The position numbers were made by a program, and so were the translations under genes. 64,000 nt of DNA from Palsa-504 sp963847965 (lineage in GTDB: Bacteria; Actinomycetota; Actinomycetes; Streptosporangiales; Streptosporangiaceae): NCBI GenBank assembly GCA_963847965.1, contig CAWKCG010000001.1, positions 62,001 to 126,000 of the forward strand, written 5' to 3'. A model generated the notes under the pieces. The model worked only from the letters and a program-made list of their open reading frames with translations, was not told the origin of the DNA and made no database searches. This document shows, in pieces, positions 46,934-55,317 of the stretch (its first letter is position 1; each line of letters begins with the position of its first letter).

Positions 46934-48259
46934 TCAAGGCGGAGATCGTCGCCGGAGCCTGCAGTCACCAGCCGATCGACGGGCATGAGCAACCGTAGCT
47001 GCCGGGTCACCGAGATCCGCATTGACAAGAACCAGGTCGCGCGCGACTGGATCCGATCGGCCATGGGGCCGTACTGAGTCGGCCAGCATGCCGGAGCGCA
47101 GTACGCCCGCCGCCACCTGAGCAAGCCCCGTGCCGGCCATCCTGGCCGACTGGCGCAGCAGATTCTCCGCATCATCCGGCGCAAGCCCGCGTTGGTGCAT
47201 TACGACGCCGATGGCCACGTTAATAATGCGGCCGGAGATCGCCTCCAGGGCCAGGCTCGCAGCCCGGTCTTCTGCTCGTGCTACCGCCACCATCAAGCGT
47301 TCATGGTCGACCAGCGCGATCAGATGCTTGACCATCAGGTCCGCGATCGCAGCGTCGCTCTCGGACGGCTCCCGGTCGGTCCACCAGTGCGTAACTATCC
47401 CGGCGTACGGCGGGTAGCCGGTCCGGGACACCACCTGGAACGGGGTTAGCAGCACGTGGTCTGAGCCGACGGGGTTAGCTACGGCTGGTTCGGCGCCGTC
47501 AGCCGGGCTGGCCGGGTGTGTCACCCGAAACGGCCGCTCCGCCCCGTCAGATAGCTCGACCTGGCAGCCATCAGCGAAAGCCGGGACGCAGGCCCTGGGC
47601 AGGCCGGCGAACGTCACGGCCGGATCGTCAGACCCGCGGAGTCCGCTGAGCGAGTTGGTCAGCGCGGTGCACCATGCCGTGGGCACATCGTCTCGGTGCC
47701 GGAAGAAAGCATGGAGGTCAGCCTCCGCGGTGCGTGACGTCGGATCGCCCGAGCTGATGCGATCGGCCATCTCATGCGTCCGCACATCGGATGGATTCCG
47801 GCCCGGCGGGTATGGGCGGACAGCCGCCGCCGGCCATGGCCGGGAAACATGCTTCCTGAGCAGGTCATCCGCCGCGCTCACCATATCGTCGGTGAGCATG
47901 CCGACCAGTTCGCGATGCTCGCGGGCCGCGGTGGCCATGAGGTGGCCGGATTCCTCGGCAGGCGGCGCGTGCCCAGGGCCAGGGGCAAGCAGCAGCCGCG
48001 CGATCTCGGAGCGGGCCGCCTCGCCCGTCAACTCCAGCAGGTAGAGATGGAAGACCATGTCTGCGTACAGGTAGCCGGGAACGTCGCCGTTGCGGGCCGA
48101 CCGCATGGTGGCGTCGGCCAGTTCCCGGATGACCGCGAGCTCCTGATCGGACAGCCCCCGATCGGCCAGCCTGCGCAGCGCGGGCAGTTCTACCAGCAGC
48201 CGCAGCTCGGTTAGGTCGCGAGGCTGGTTCGCGGCGGACGGCCGGACCCTGGCAGCCAT
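46934..48259 (-). CDS. FCD-GAF-like-ANTAR fusion regulator without DNA-binding domain
   Basis: A 441-residue protein with a rare layout. Residues 15-150 look like an FCD ligand domain with the metal-type residues in YLYADMVFHLYLLELTGEAA (D, H), TAAREHRELVGMLTDDM (H) and LLRKHVSRP (H). The GntR winged helix that normally precedes FCD is absent, although the ATG at 48259 has a strong GAGGAGG site. Residues 175-345 resemble a GAF-type sensor (TALTNSLSGLRGSDDPAVTF ... HLIALVDHERLM). Residues 350-400 are an ANTAR RNA-binding domain (IINVAIGVVMHQRGLAPDDA, ENLLRQSARMAGTGLAQVAA). It would act by antitermination in response to a small carboxylate; this is inference. It ends in a basic tail. Confidence 0.75.
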   Translation of the reverse strand: MAARVRPSAANQPRDLTELRLLVELPALRRLADRGLSDQELAVIRELADATMRSARNGDVPGYLYADMVFHLYLLELTGEAARSEIARLLLAPGPGHAPPAEESGHLMATAAREHRELVGMLTDDMVSAADDLLRKHVSRPWPAAAVRPYPPGRNPSDVRTHEMADRISSGDPTSRTAEADLHAFFRHRDDVPTAWCTALTNSLSGLRGSDDPAVTFAGLPRACVPAFADGCQVELSDGAERPFRVTHPASPADGAEPAVANPVGSDHVLLTPFQVVSRTGYPPYAGIVTHWWTDREPSESDAAIADLMVKHLIALVDHERLMVAVARAEDRAASLALEAISGRIINVAIGVVMHQRGLAPDDAENLLRQSARMAGTGLAQVAAGVLRSGMLADSVRPHGRSDPVARDLVLVNADLGDPAATVAHARRSAGDCRLRRRSPP

Positions 48260-48507
48260 GACAGTCCTCCTCGCGGGCCAACTCGGCGCTTCAAGCCAAG
48301 CATCGCGACCCGGCGATGAACACGAAAAACCACACGAAAATCTGGCCGCCGGGAAACTGCGAGCCGCGTCCGGCGGAGGTATTGGAGCTAACTACACGGC
48401 CTCGGGCCCAGCCCTGCGAGCCCTGGCCGCATGGCGGAACGTAACTTCCTGCTTGTGCAGGTGCTGGCAGCGGGCGGGGCTGGGGCGGCGGCGTATGCTC
48501 GGCGTCG
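48260..48507. other. divergent intergenic region between FCD-ANTAR and STAND genes
   Basis: This 248-bp gap should hold both promoters. A small hairpin, CCTGC-TTGT-GCAGG (48448-48461), lies 46 bp before the STAND start. Paired hexanucleotide-loop hairpins typical of ANTAR targets were looked for and not convincingly found by eye. Confidence 0.35.
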
Positions 48508-51182
48508 ATGGCGCCGTCCGCGGGCGAGGGAGAGGTTTTGGCTGAGCGGCCGGTTGCGTTTGCCGGCGTGCTGCGTAGGTTGCGCGCTGAGGCTGGGCTG
48601 ACGCAGGAGGAGCTGGCCGGGGCGGCCGGGCTGACTTCGCGGGCGATCAGCTACCTGGAACGGGGTGCGGTCAGTACCCCGCACAAGGACACCGTGCGGC
48701 TGCTGGCCGATGCGCTGCAGCTGACCGGCCTCGCCCGGGCTGAGTTCGAGATGGCTGCGCGGGGCCGGGTGAGACTGGGCGGGGCCGACGGGGGGGCGGC
48801 GGCCACGCGGACGCTGCCCCGCGATGTCGTCTCGTTCACCGGGCGGCAGCAGGAGCTGGCCGAGCTGGAGGACGCGGCGGCGAGGACAGGCGGGGTGGTG
48901 AGCATCCACGCGATCGGCGGGATGGCCGGCATCGGCAAGACCGCGTTCGCCGTCCATGCCGCGCACCGGCTGGCCGACCAGTTCCCGGCCGGGCAGATCT
49001 TCTTGCCGCTGCACGGTCACACCCCCGGGCAGCAGCCGGTGGACCCGGCCGACGCGCTGGCCACCCTGCTGCTGACCATCGGGGTCCCGGCCGCCCAGAT
49101 CCCGGCCCGTCCGGAGGCGCGGACGGCGCTGTGGCGGGACCGGGCAGCCGACCGCCGGCTGCTGCTGGTCCTGGATGATGCAGCAGGCAGCGAGCAGGTC
49201 CGGCCGCTGCTGCCAGGCGCGGGCGGCAGCCTGGTGCTGGTCACCAGCCGACGGCGGTTGTCCGCGCTGGAGGACGCGCGGACGATCAGCCTGGACACCC
49301 TTCCGCCAGAGGAGGCGGCCGAACTGCTGGTCTGGCTGGCCGCCAGAGCCGGGCTCGACGTGTCGGACTCGGCAGTGCAGGAGATCACCCGGCTGTGCGG
49401 GTACCTGCCGCTGGCGATCGGGATGCTGGCCCGCCAGCTGCACCACCACCCCGCCTGGACTGCGGCCGGGCGGGCCGCCGAGCTGGCCGCCGCCGTGGAC
49501 CGGCTGGAGCTGCTTGAGACGGAGAATGTGTCAGTCGCTGCGGCGTTCGACCTCTCGTATGCGGACCTCACGGAAGATCAGCAGCGGCTTTTCCGCCGGC
49601 TCGGGCTGCACCCCGGTGCCGACATCGACGCTTATGCCGCGGCCGCGCTGGACGGCACCGGTCTGGCCGTTGCCCGCCGCGGCCTGGAGGCGCTGTATGA
49701 CCAGTACCTGCTCACCGAGCCGGCCCGGGCCGGTACAAGATGCACGACCTGATCCGCGAGCACGCCGGGGCCCTGGCCGGCCGCCTAGACCCCGACGATG
49801 ACAGGGACCAGGCTACCGGGCGGCTGCTGGATTACTATCAGCACGCCGCTGCCCGCGCCGACGCCCTGCTCGGCCGCCAGGCCCGGACCGCCCCCGCCTG
49901 GGCGGTCGGCACCACGCCGACCACGGTTCCGGTCCTGGCCGATCGGGAGCAGGCGCTGGAGTGGACCCGGGCCGAGCGCGCCAGCCTGCTGGCCTGCCTG
50001 GACCACACCACCGCGGCCGGACAGCACGCCCGCGTCATCGCGCTGACCGCGGGCCTGGCCGGCCTGCTGCGGTACGACGGTCCGTGGGCCGAGGCCCTCA
50101 CCCGCCACGCCGCCGCGGTGCGGGCCGCCCGGCACCTCGGCGACCGGCTCGGCCAAGCCGAAGCCCTCACGAACCTGGGGGACGTGCGGCGGCTGACCGG
50201 GGACTACCCGGCCGCGGTCCGGGACCTGCAGGAGGCACTCGGCATCTACCCTGACCTCGACGACCGGCTCGGCCAGGCTGGCGCCCTCACCTACCTGGGG
50301 AAGGCGCGGCGGCTGACCGGAGACTACCTGGGTGCGGCCCGCGCCCTGGAGGAGGCGCTGGGCACCTACCGGGACCTCGGCGACCGGCCCGGCCAGGCCG
50401 ACACCCTCACCTACCTGGGTGTCGCGCAGTGGGCGACCGGGGACTATCCGGCCGCGGCCCGCGCCCTGGAGGAGGCGCTGGGCATCAGCCGCGACCTCGG
50501 CGACCGGCTCGGCCAGGCCGACGCCCTCACCTACCTGGGAGGCGTGCGGACCATAACCGGTGACTATCCAGCGGCGGCACGGGCCCTTCAGGAGGCGCTA
50601 GACATCCACCGCGACCATGGCAACCGCCTCGGCCAGGCCGACACCCTCAACAACCTAGGGACGGTGCGGCAACTGACCGGGGATTACCAGGGCGCGGCCC
50701 GCGCCCTGGAGGAGGCATTGGACATCTCCCGTGGCATAGGGAGCCGGCGCGGCCAAGCCGACGCCCTTACCTACCTGGGGCTCGTCCGGCGGATGACCGG
50801 GAACTATCCGGCCGCGGCTCGGGACCTGGAACAGGCACTGGTCATCCACCGCGAAATGGGCGACCAGCGCGGCCAGGCCAAGGCTCTCAACGAGGTGGGC
50901 ACCCTGAGCAGAGCCCGCGGCGACCTCGGCCAGGCCGGGGAATGTCACCAGCAGGCCCTGGACCTGGCCCGCCAGATCGGCAGCCCACTGGACGAGGCGC
51001 ACGCGCTGGCCGGCCTGGGCCGGTGCGCCCTGGCCGCCGACCGCAGAGCCGAGGCAGAAACCGGGCTGCGGCAGGCGCTTGAGATCTTCCAGCGGATCGG
51101 CGCGGCCGAAGCCGCCGACGTGTCGGCCGAACTGGACGCTTTGCCACCGTCCGGTATCACGGCAGGCCGGCCCGCCAGCTAG
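48508..51182 (+). CDS. XRE-NB-ARC-TPR STAND regulator, one frameshift
   Basis: Two frames (48508-49752 and 49740-51182) form one protein of about 890 residues. It has an XRE helix-turn-helix (FAGVLRRLRAEAGLTQEELA, AAGLTSRAISYLERGAV), an NB-ARC ATPase (P-loop AIGGMAGIGKTAFAVHAAHR near residue 140, Walker B RRLLLVLDDAAG, GGSLVLVTSRRR, and GYLPLAIGMLA), then MHDLIREHA and eight 40-residue TPRs. The frame breaks at 49733-49745, where RYKMHDLIREHA must follow LTEPARAG. Such proteins are ATP-driven switches in actinomycete regulation. ATG 48508 is possible, but TTG 48538 after GGGAGAGG would also give a typical start. No BTAD domain is present. Confidence 0.82.
50145..51104 (+). repeat. eight tandem 120-bp TPR repeats
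   Basis: The TPR region consists of eight units of exactly 40 residues, each beginning like RLGQADALTYLGxxRxxTGD and continuing YPAAARALEEALxIxRDLGD. Units 2-6 are nearly identical in protein and very similar in DNA; units 7-8 have diverged. The uniformity implies recent expansion or gene conversion. Confidence 0.8.
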
Positions 51183-51251
51183 GCCTCGAGCCTGACCGTT
51201 AGGTGCAGGCCTGTCGGCTCACGCTAGGCACGTGCGGGTGATCGCCAGCTG

Positions 51252-51890
51252 TCAGGGAACTTCGGTGCTGCCGTCGGTTGCGTCCGTGGCGGCGTAGGAG
51301 CTGAGGACGACGGGGGTGAGCCGCCGGTGCTCATACCGCAGGCTGAGCACGAGCAGGGCGAGTCCGGCGACCACGCCGATCCCTGCGGCGGCGGGCAGCG
51401 GGGCCTTGAAGGCCAGGTCGCACAGCAGCGCGATGGTGGCTCCGCCCAGCACGCAGTTGACCGTGATGACCATGCTCGCCATGGTGAACAGGAACGACCA
51501 GCGGCCGTATCGCACGCCGTGCTCCGTGCTCGGGGACGGGCCGGCCCCGAAGTACGGCGGAGCAATCGGGGCGAGCGCCGCGTAATATCGCCTGATCAGC
51601 TCCATCCGGCGCAGCGAGACGACGTTGGCCACGCTGGTGTCGATCAGCCGGACGATGGTGAACCAGCCGAGCACGAACACGGTCGGCAGGACGGTGAAGG
51701 CCAGCGAGGCGAACGCCCTCGGCGAGGAACTGGAGAAGCCGAGCGCTACCAGCCCGCTGGCCAGGGAGGACAGGTAGATGCTGACCCGGCTGCCGCTCTC
51801 GCTGATGGTCGAGCTGGCCGTCGACTGCAGCACGAAGTATTCGGTGCCCAGCGCACTCATGAAATCCGGCGGCGGTTTCTCGTCAGCCAT
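51252..51890 (-). CDS. hypothetical membrane protein (212 aa)
   Basis: No known family was recognised. After a polar N-terminus (MADEKPPPDFMSALGTEYFV, LQSTASSTISESGSRVSIYL) come two hydrophobic segments (SSLASGLVALGFSS and LAFTVLPTVFVLGWFTIVRL), a cytoplasmic-type loop SVANVVSLRRMELIRRYYAA, and two more helices (LFTMASMVITVNCVLGGATI and AAAGIGVVAGLALLVLSLRY). A four-TM pattern with RMExIRRYYxxLAP is seen in several uncharacterised actinomycete proteins. ATG 51890. The upstream region has a box GTGGAAGTATAGTCC (minus strand, 51936-51922) and a triple 24-bp repeat. Confidence 0.7.
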   Translation of the reverse strand: MADEKPPPDFMSALGTEYFVLQSTASSTISESGSRVSIYLSSLASGLVALGFSSSSPRAFASLAFTVLPTVFVLGWFTIVRLIDTSVANVVSLRRMELIRRYYAALAPIAPPYFGAGPSPSTEHGVRYGRWSFLFTMASMVITVNCVLGGATIALLCDLAFKAPLPAAAGIGVVAGLALLVLSLRYEHRRLTPVVLSSYAATDATDGSTEVP

Positions 51891-51947
51891 CGATTCTGCC
51901 TTCCTAGGAAGCAGTCAACAAGGACTATACTTCCACAGAGATCATCA

Positions 51948-52019
51948 CCGGCGCCCTGGCTGCGCTACCGACCGGCGCCCTGGCTGCGCTACCGACCGGC
52001 GCCCCGGCTGCGCTACCGA
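51948..52019. repeat. three tandem 24-bp repeats before topoisomerase IB
   Basis: The unit CCGGCGCCCTGGCTGCGCTA plus CCGA occurs three times without gaps; the third copy differs by one base. The array ends 11 bp before the TTG start of the topoisomerase IB gene and just before its GAGGTGA ribosome site. It may modulate expression, or be simple slippage. Confidence 0.7.
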
Positions 52020-52030
52020 GGTGACATCCG

Positions 52031-53077
52031 TTGAGTGCCGAATCATCGCCCCAAGCCGCCGCGGTCCCCGGGCTGACCCGCAGCGACCCGCACGGTCCGG
52101 GAGTCACCCGGGAACGGATCAGCGGCGGGTTCCGGTATCACGATCCCGCCGGAGCCGAAGTCACGGATCCCGAGACACTGCACCGCATCGGCGGTCTTGG
52201 CATCCCGCCGGCCTGGAAGGACGTCTGGATCTCGCTCGATCCGCTGGGCCACATCCAGGCCACCGGCGTCGACAGCCGGGGCCGGACCCAGTACCGGTAC
52301 CACGAGGCGTGGCGTGAGCAGCGTGACGCCCAGAAGTTCGCGCACATGCTCCGGTTCGCCGGCGCGCTGCCCGCGCTGCGGTCGGCCGCGGCCCGGGATC
52401 TCCGCCGTCGCCGCCTCGACCGTGACCGCGTGGCCGCGGGCGCGGTCCGGCTGATCGACCTCGGCCTGTTCCGGATCGGCGGGGAGAAGTACGCCGAACT
52501 CGATCACCACTACGGGGCGACCACGCTGCAGAAGCACGACGTCACGGTGACACGCGACGGCGTAGCGTTCGACTACATCGCCAAGGAGGGCAAACGCCGG
52601 ACGATCACCATCACCGACGCTCCGGTCAGGTCAGTCGTGCGCGCGCTGGTCAGCAGCGACAGCACGTCCGACTCGCTGTTCTCCTTCCAGGACGGGGACA
52701 TGTGGCGGCCCCTCCGCTCGCACGAGGTGAGCAGCTACATCGCCTCCCGCGCCGGCGCCCACTTCACCGCCAAGGAATTCCGCACCTGGAACGCCACCGT
52801 GCTGATGGCGCTGCTGCTGGCCGACGCGGACCCGGCCCTGACCTCTCGGAGCCGCACGAGCACGATCACCGCCGCCGTCCGCGGGGTGGCGGACTGGCTG
52901 GGCGACACCCCGGCCGTAACGCGCGCTTCCTATATCGATCCCCGGGTGATCAGCCGCTACAGCTCCGACGGGCAGCTAACCACCATCCCCCGGCTGCCGG
53001 CCGTGCTGCCCGCCGCGGCCGAGGCCGAGATCGCCGTAGCCGCGCTGCTGGCCGACGAATCACGGACCCTAGCGTGA
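52031..53077 (+). CDS. DNA topoisomerase IB (poxvirus-like bacterial type)
   Basis: A 348-residue type-IB topoisomerase: GFRYHDPAGAEVTDPETLHR, IGGLGIPPAWKDVWISLDPL, GHIQATGVDSRGRTQYRYHE, KFAHMLRFAGALPALRSAAA, LIDLGLFRIGGEKYAELDHH with the first catalytic Arg region, FDYIAKEGKRRTITITD, FTAKEFRTWNATVLMALLLA and the nucleophile Tyr near residue 301 in RASYIDPRVISRY. It relaxes supercoils by single-strand nicking. The start is TTG 52031 with GAGGTGA six bases upstream. It ends 27 bp before the convergent oxidoreductase gene. Length and motifs are complete. Confidence 0.93.
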   Translation: MSAESSPQAAAVPGLTRSDPHGPGVTRERISGGFRYHDPAGAEVTDPETLHRIGGLGIPPAWKDVWISLDPLGHIQATGVDSRGRTQYRYHEAWREQRDAQKFAHMLRFAGALPALRSAAARDLRRRRLDRDRVAAGAVRLIDLGLFRIGGEKYAELDHHYGATTLQKHDVTVTRDGVAFDYIAKEGKRRTITITDAPVRSVVRALVSSDSTSDSLFSFQDGDMWRPLRSHEVSSYIASRAGAHFTAKEFRTWNATVLMALLLADADPALTSRSRTSTITAAVRGVADWLGDTPAVTRASYIDPRVISRYSSDGQLTTIPRLPAVLPAAAEAEIAVAALLADESRTLA

Positions 53078-53104
53078 CCGTCACCATTGTGCCTAAGCTC
53101 GGCA

Positions 53105-54049
53105 CTAGTGCTCGTTGACCAGGGCGAGCTTGCCGGGCGGGTGGGGGCCCGTCAGGGCCGCGAACGCGGCCGGGGCGTCGGTGAACGCGAACGTCTCCGC
53201 CATCGGTACCACGAGGTCGCCGTCCTGGGCAAGCTTCAGGATCCGGCTCCGGGCCCGGGCCCGGAAGGGCCCGCTGGCCGGGTTTGACGCGCCGACGAAG
53301 ACGTACCCGTCCGCCTTGGCCCGGGGCGCGGCGGCGATGGTGACCACCCGCCGGCGATCGGCGACCAGGGCGAGCGACACGTCGCCCGCCTCGTCGCTTC
53401 CAACCGTGTCCAGCGCGGCGGCGACGCCCTCGGGGGCGGCGGCCCGGACCCGGTCGAGCAGGCCCGGCCCGTAGGCCACCGGGGTTCCGCCGTAGACCTG
53501 CACGAATTCGAAGTTCGCCGGGCTGGCGGTGCCCACGACCCGGACGCCGAGGAGCCGCGCTTGCTGGAGGACGCTCACGCCCACGGCTCCGGCGGCTCCG
53601 TGCAGCAGGACGGTCTCGCCTTCCCTGGCGCCCGAGGCGTGCAGGAGATCGGCCGCCGTGGTCCCCACGAGCAGCAGGTTGGCCGCTTCAGGGAAGCTCA
53701 GCGCCGACGGCTTGGCGAACACGCTGGACGCGGAGGTCGTGATCGCGGTCGTGTACCCGCCGTTGACCTGGGCGACGACCTCGTCGCCGGCTGTCCCGCC
53801 GCCCGACGCCAGCTCGGTCTGCGGGCCGAGCGCCGAGACGACGCCCGCCACCTCGTACCCGATCGGCAGCGGCAGCAGCGCAGGGTCCTGCCCGGGCGCG
53901 ATGTGCTTGGCGTCGGCGGGGTTCATGCCCGCGGCGCGCACCTCGATGGTGACCTCGCCCGGCCCGGGATCGGGCACGTCGACCTCGATGGTGCGCAGGA
54001 CCTCGGGACCGCCGAAGCCGACCGCCACCCACCTCCGTGCCGTGGTCAT
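53105..54049 (-). CDS. zinc-independent quinone-oxidoreductase-like MDR protein
   Basis: A 314-residue medium-chain dehydrogenase/reductase: WVAVGFGGPEVLRTIEVDVP, VRAAGMNPADAKHIAPGQDP, LPIGYEVAGVVSALGPQTEL, and the NADPH Rossmann LLHGAAGAVGVSVLQQARLL. Zinc-binding cysteines are absent, as in NADPH:quinone reductases. ATG 54049 lies 31 bp after the F420-reductase-like gene on the same strand, so they are probably one operon. It likely reduces quinones or enones; the substrate is unknown. Confidence 0.88.
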   Translation of the reverse strand: MTTARRWVAVGFGGPEVLRTIEVDVPDPGPGEVTIEVRAAGMNPADAKHIAPGQDPALLPLPIGYEVAGVVSALGPQTELASGGGTAGDEVVAQVNGGYTTAITTSASSVFAKPSALSFPEAANLLLVGTTAADLLHASGAREGETVLLHGAAGAVGVSVLQQARLLGVRVVGTASPANFEFVQVYGGTPVAYGPGLLDRVRAAAPEGVAAALDTVGSDEAGDVSLALVADRRRVVTIAAAPRAKADGYVFVGASNPASGPFRARARSRILKLAQDGDLVVPMAETFAFTDAPAAFAALTGPHPPGKLALVNEH

Positions 54050-54080
54050 CGTTTGCCTCCCTGGCCGTGGCCGGCCGTGC

Positions 54081-54725
54081 TCAGAAGACGGGACGCTCGG
54101 CCCTGGCCACGTTGGCCTCCAGCTCGGCGAGGTTCTGGCGGACGACGAACGCGGGCTGGCCGGCCTCGATCCGCCAGCTCTCTTCGAGGCCGCCGATGTC
54201 GAGCGCGTCGAAGCCGAACTCGTTATACAGGCCGGCGACCAGCTGCTTGGCCGCCGCGTCGTCGCCGGCCAGCGCGAGGGCCCGGCGCTTCGGGTCGCCC
54301 TCGCGGTGGCCGTCGCCGGACATCTCGGCGGCGTTGATCATGCTGAACGCGCGCACGACGCGGCTCGCGGGCAGGTGGGCCTGCAGCAGCCCCGGCGCCG
54401 TGGTCGTCCCGTTGTCGATCTCGGGGACATGCCCCAGCCGCTGGGGGAAGTAGTTGATCGTGGCGATGACGACCATCCCCGCCAGCGGCTCGACGGGTAC
54501 CCGGTCGATGGTCGACAGCGGGATCGCGACGATCGCGAAGTCGCCCGCGGCGGCCGCCTCGGCGGGTGTCGCCGCCGAGGCCCGCGGCCCGAGGTCGGCC
54601 ACCAGGCCGGCCAGCGAGTCCGGTCCCTGCGAGTTGCTGAGCACTACGCCGTACCCGTGAGCGATCGCCGCCTGGGCCAGGTTGCTGCCGACGTGCCCGC
54701 TGCCGATGATCCCGATCGTGGTCAT
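54081..54725 (-). CDS. NADPH-dependent F420 reductase-like protein
   Basis: A 214-residue F420-oxidoreductase-family protein: MTTIGIIGSGHVGSNLAQAA with the Rossmann GxGxxG, VLSNSQGPDSLAGLVADLGP in the NADP-phosphate position, and FAIVAIPLSTIDRVPVEPLA. The latter half (VVRAFSMINAAEMSGDGHRE, RALALAGDDAAAKQLVAGLY) is typical of NAD(P)-binding paralogues without proven F420 use. ATG 54725. It leads a two-gene operon with the MDR gene. An AT-rich upstream region carries TTCCATGGAA and CTATAGTGGAAGC. Confidence 0.85.
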   Translation of the reverse strand: MTTIGIIGSGHVGSNLAQAAIAHGYGVVLSNSQGPDSLAGLVADLGPRASAATPAEAAAAGDFAIVAIPLSTIDRVPVEPLAGMVVIATINYFPQRLGHVPEIDNGTTTAPGLLQAHLPASRVVRAFSMINAAEMSGDGHREGDPKRRALALAGDDAAAKQLVAGLYNEFGFDALDIGGLEESWRIEAGQPAFVVRQNLAELEANVARAERPVF

Positions 54726-54764
54726 GCTGCCGCCTCCTCAACGTGGGAACGCCCGACAGCTATA

Positions 54765-54797
54765 TAATTCCATGGAAGCCTCTATAGTGGAAGCAAT
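54765..54797. promoter_or_regulatory. AT-rich operator-like region with TTCCATGGAA
   Basis: A perfect palindrome TTCCATGGAA (54768-54777) is followed by a second TGGAAG in CTATAGTGGAAGC (54782-54794). It lies 43-70 bp upstream of the F420-reductase-like start. The TATA..TGGAAGC part resembles the box upstream of the aldo/keto reductase. Confidence 0.35.
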
Positions 54798-54838
54798 TTG
54801 CAAGAGACGGAGTGAGACGCAAACCCGTAGGACCGCCG

Positions 54839-55306
54839 CTACAGCGATCGCCTCAGCAGTGAATCCAGACTCTTGAACGAGCTCTCCCAGCGCGCCTCGG
54901 CCTCTTGGCCGATCTCCTCGGTGTACGGACCTTGCCGCAGCTCAAGCCGGGTCCTGCCGTTCGCCTCCTCGAGGAACTCCAGCCGCAACCTGGTCCGGTC
55001 GGCCGGCCTCGCGCTGCCGATCCGCTCGACGTCCTGGTGGCCGTCGAGCAGTTCATTCTCCACGACCTCGCTGAGCGTCACCTCGACCTGGTAGCGGCCC
55101 TCCGGGTCTTCGACGTTCGCCAGCACGAAGCGCTGGAAGCCGCCGGGCCGGGCGTCGATCTGCACCGTCTCGCACGGCACGTAGAACCCGTCAGGCCCGT
55201 ACCATTCGCAGAGCTGGTCGGGGTCGACGAAGGCCCGGTAGACCAGTTCGCGCGGCGCGTCGAACCTGCGCGAGATGGTGATTTCGTGCTTGATCTCGTC
55301 GTTCAC
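54839..55306 (-). CDS. SRPBCC (AHA1/START-fold) domain protein
   Basis: A 155-residue AHSA1-type SRPBCC protein: ITISRRFDAPRELVYRAFVD, PDQLCEWYGPDGFYVPCETV, DARPGGFQRFVLANVEDPEG, and the C-terminal helix region GQEAEARWESSFKSLDSLLR. These helix-grip proteins bind hydrophobic ligands; in actinomycetes many sit with ArsR regulators, none of which is here. The start is GTG 55306 with GAGGGGA upstream; the long open frame to 55711 is antisense to the DUF5996 gene's other frame and is not used. It starts 12 bp after the DUF5996 stop, likely cotranscribed. Confidence 0.85.
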   Translation of the reverse strand: MNDEIKHEITISRRFDAPRELVYRAFVDPDQLCEWYGPDGFYVPCETVQIDARPGGFQRFVLANVEDPEGRYQVEVTLSEVVENELLDGHQDVERIGSARPADRTRLRLEFLEEANGRTRLELRQGPYTEEIGQEAEARWESSFKSLDSLLRRSL

Positions 55307-55317
55307 AGGTCTTCCCC

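Noticed and set aside
46934..48259. Ordinary GntR regulator with a mis-annotated start
   Set aside because: A GAGGAGG site six bases before ATG 48259 and no helix-turn-helix upstream in any frame argue that the winged helix is truly absent.
50145..51104. Regular repeats suggesting a CRISPR array
   Set aside because: The 120-bp units encode TPR helices in one frame without variable spacers; the 20- and 24-bp arrays elsewhere also lack spacers.
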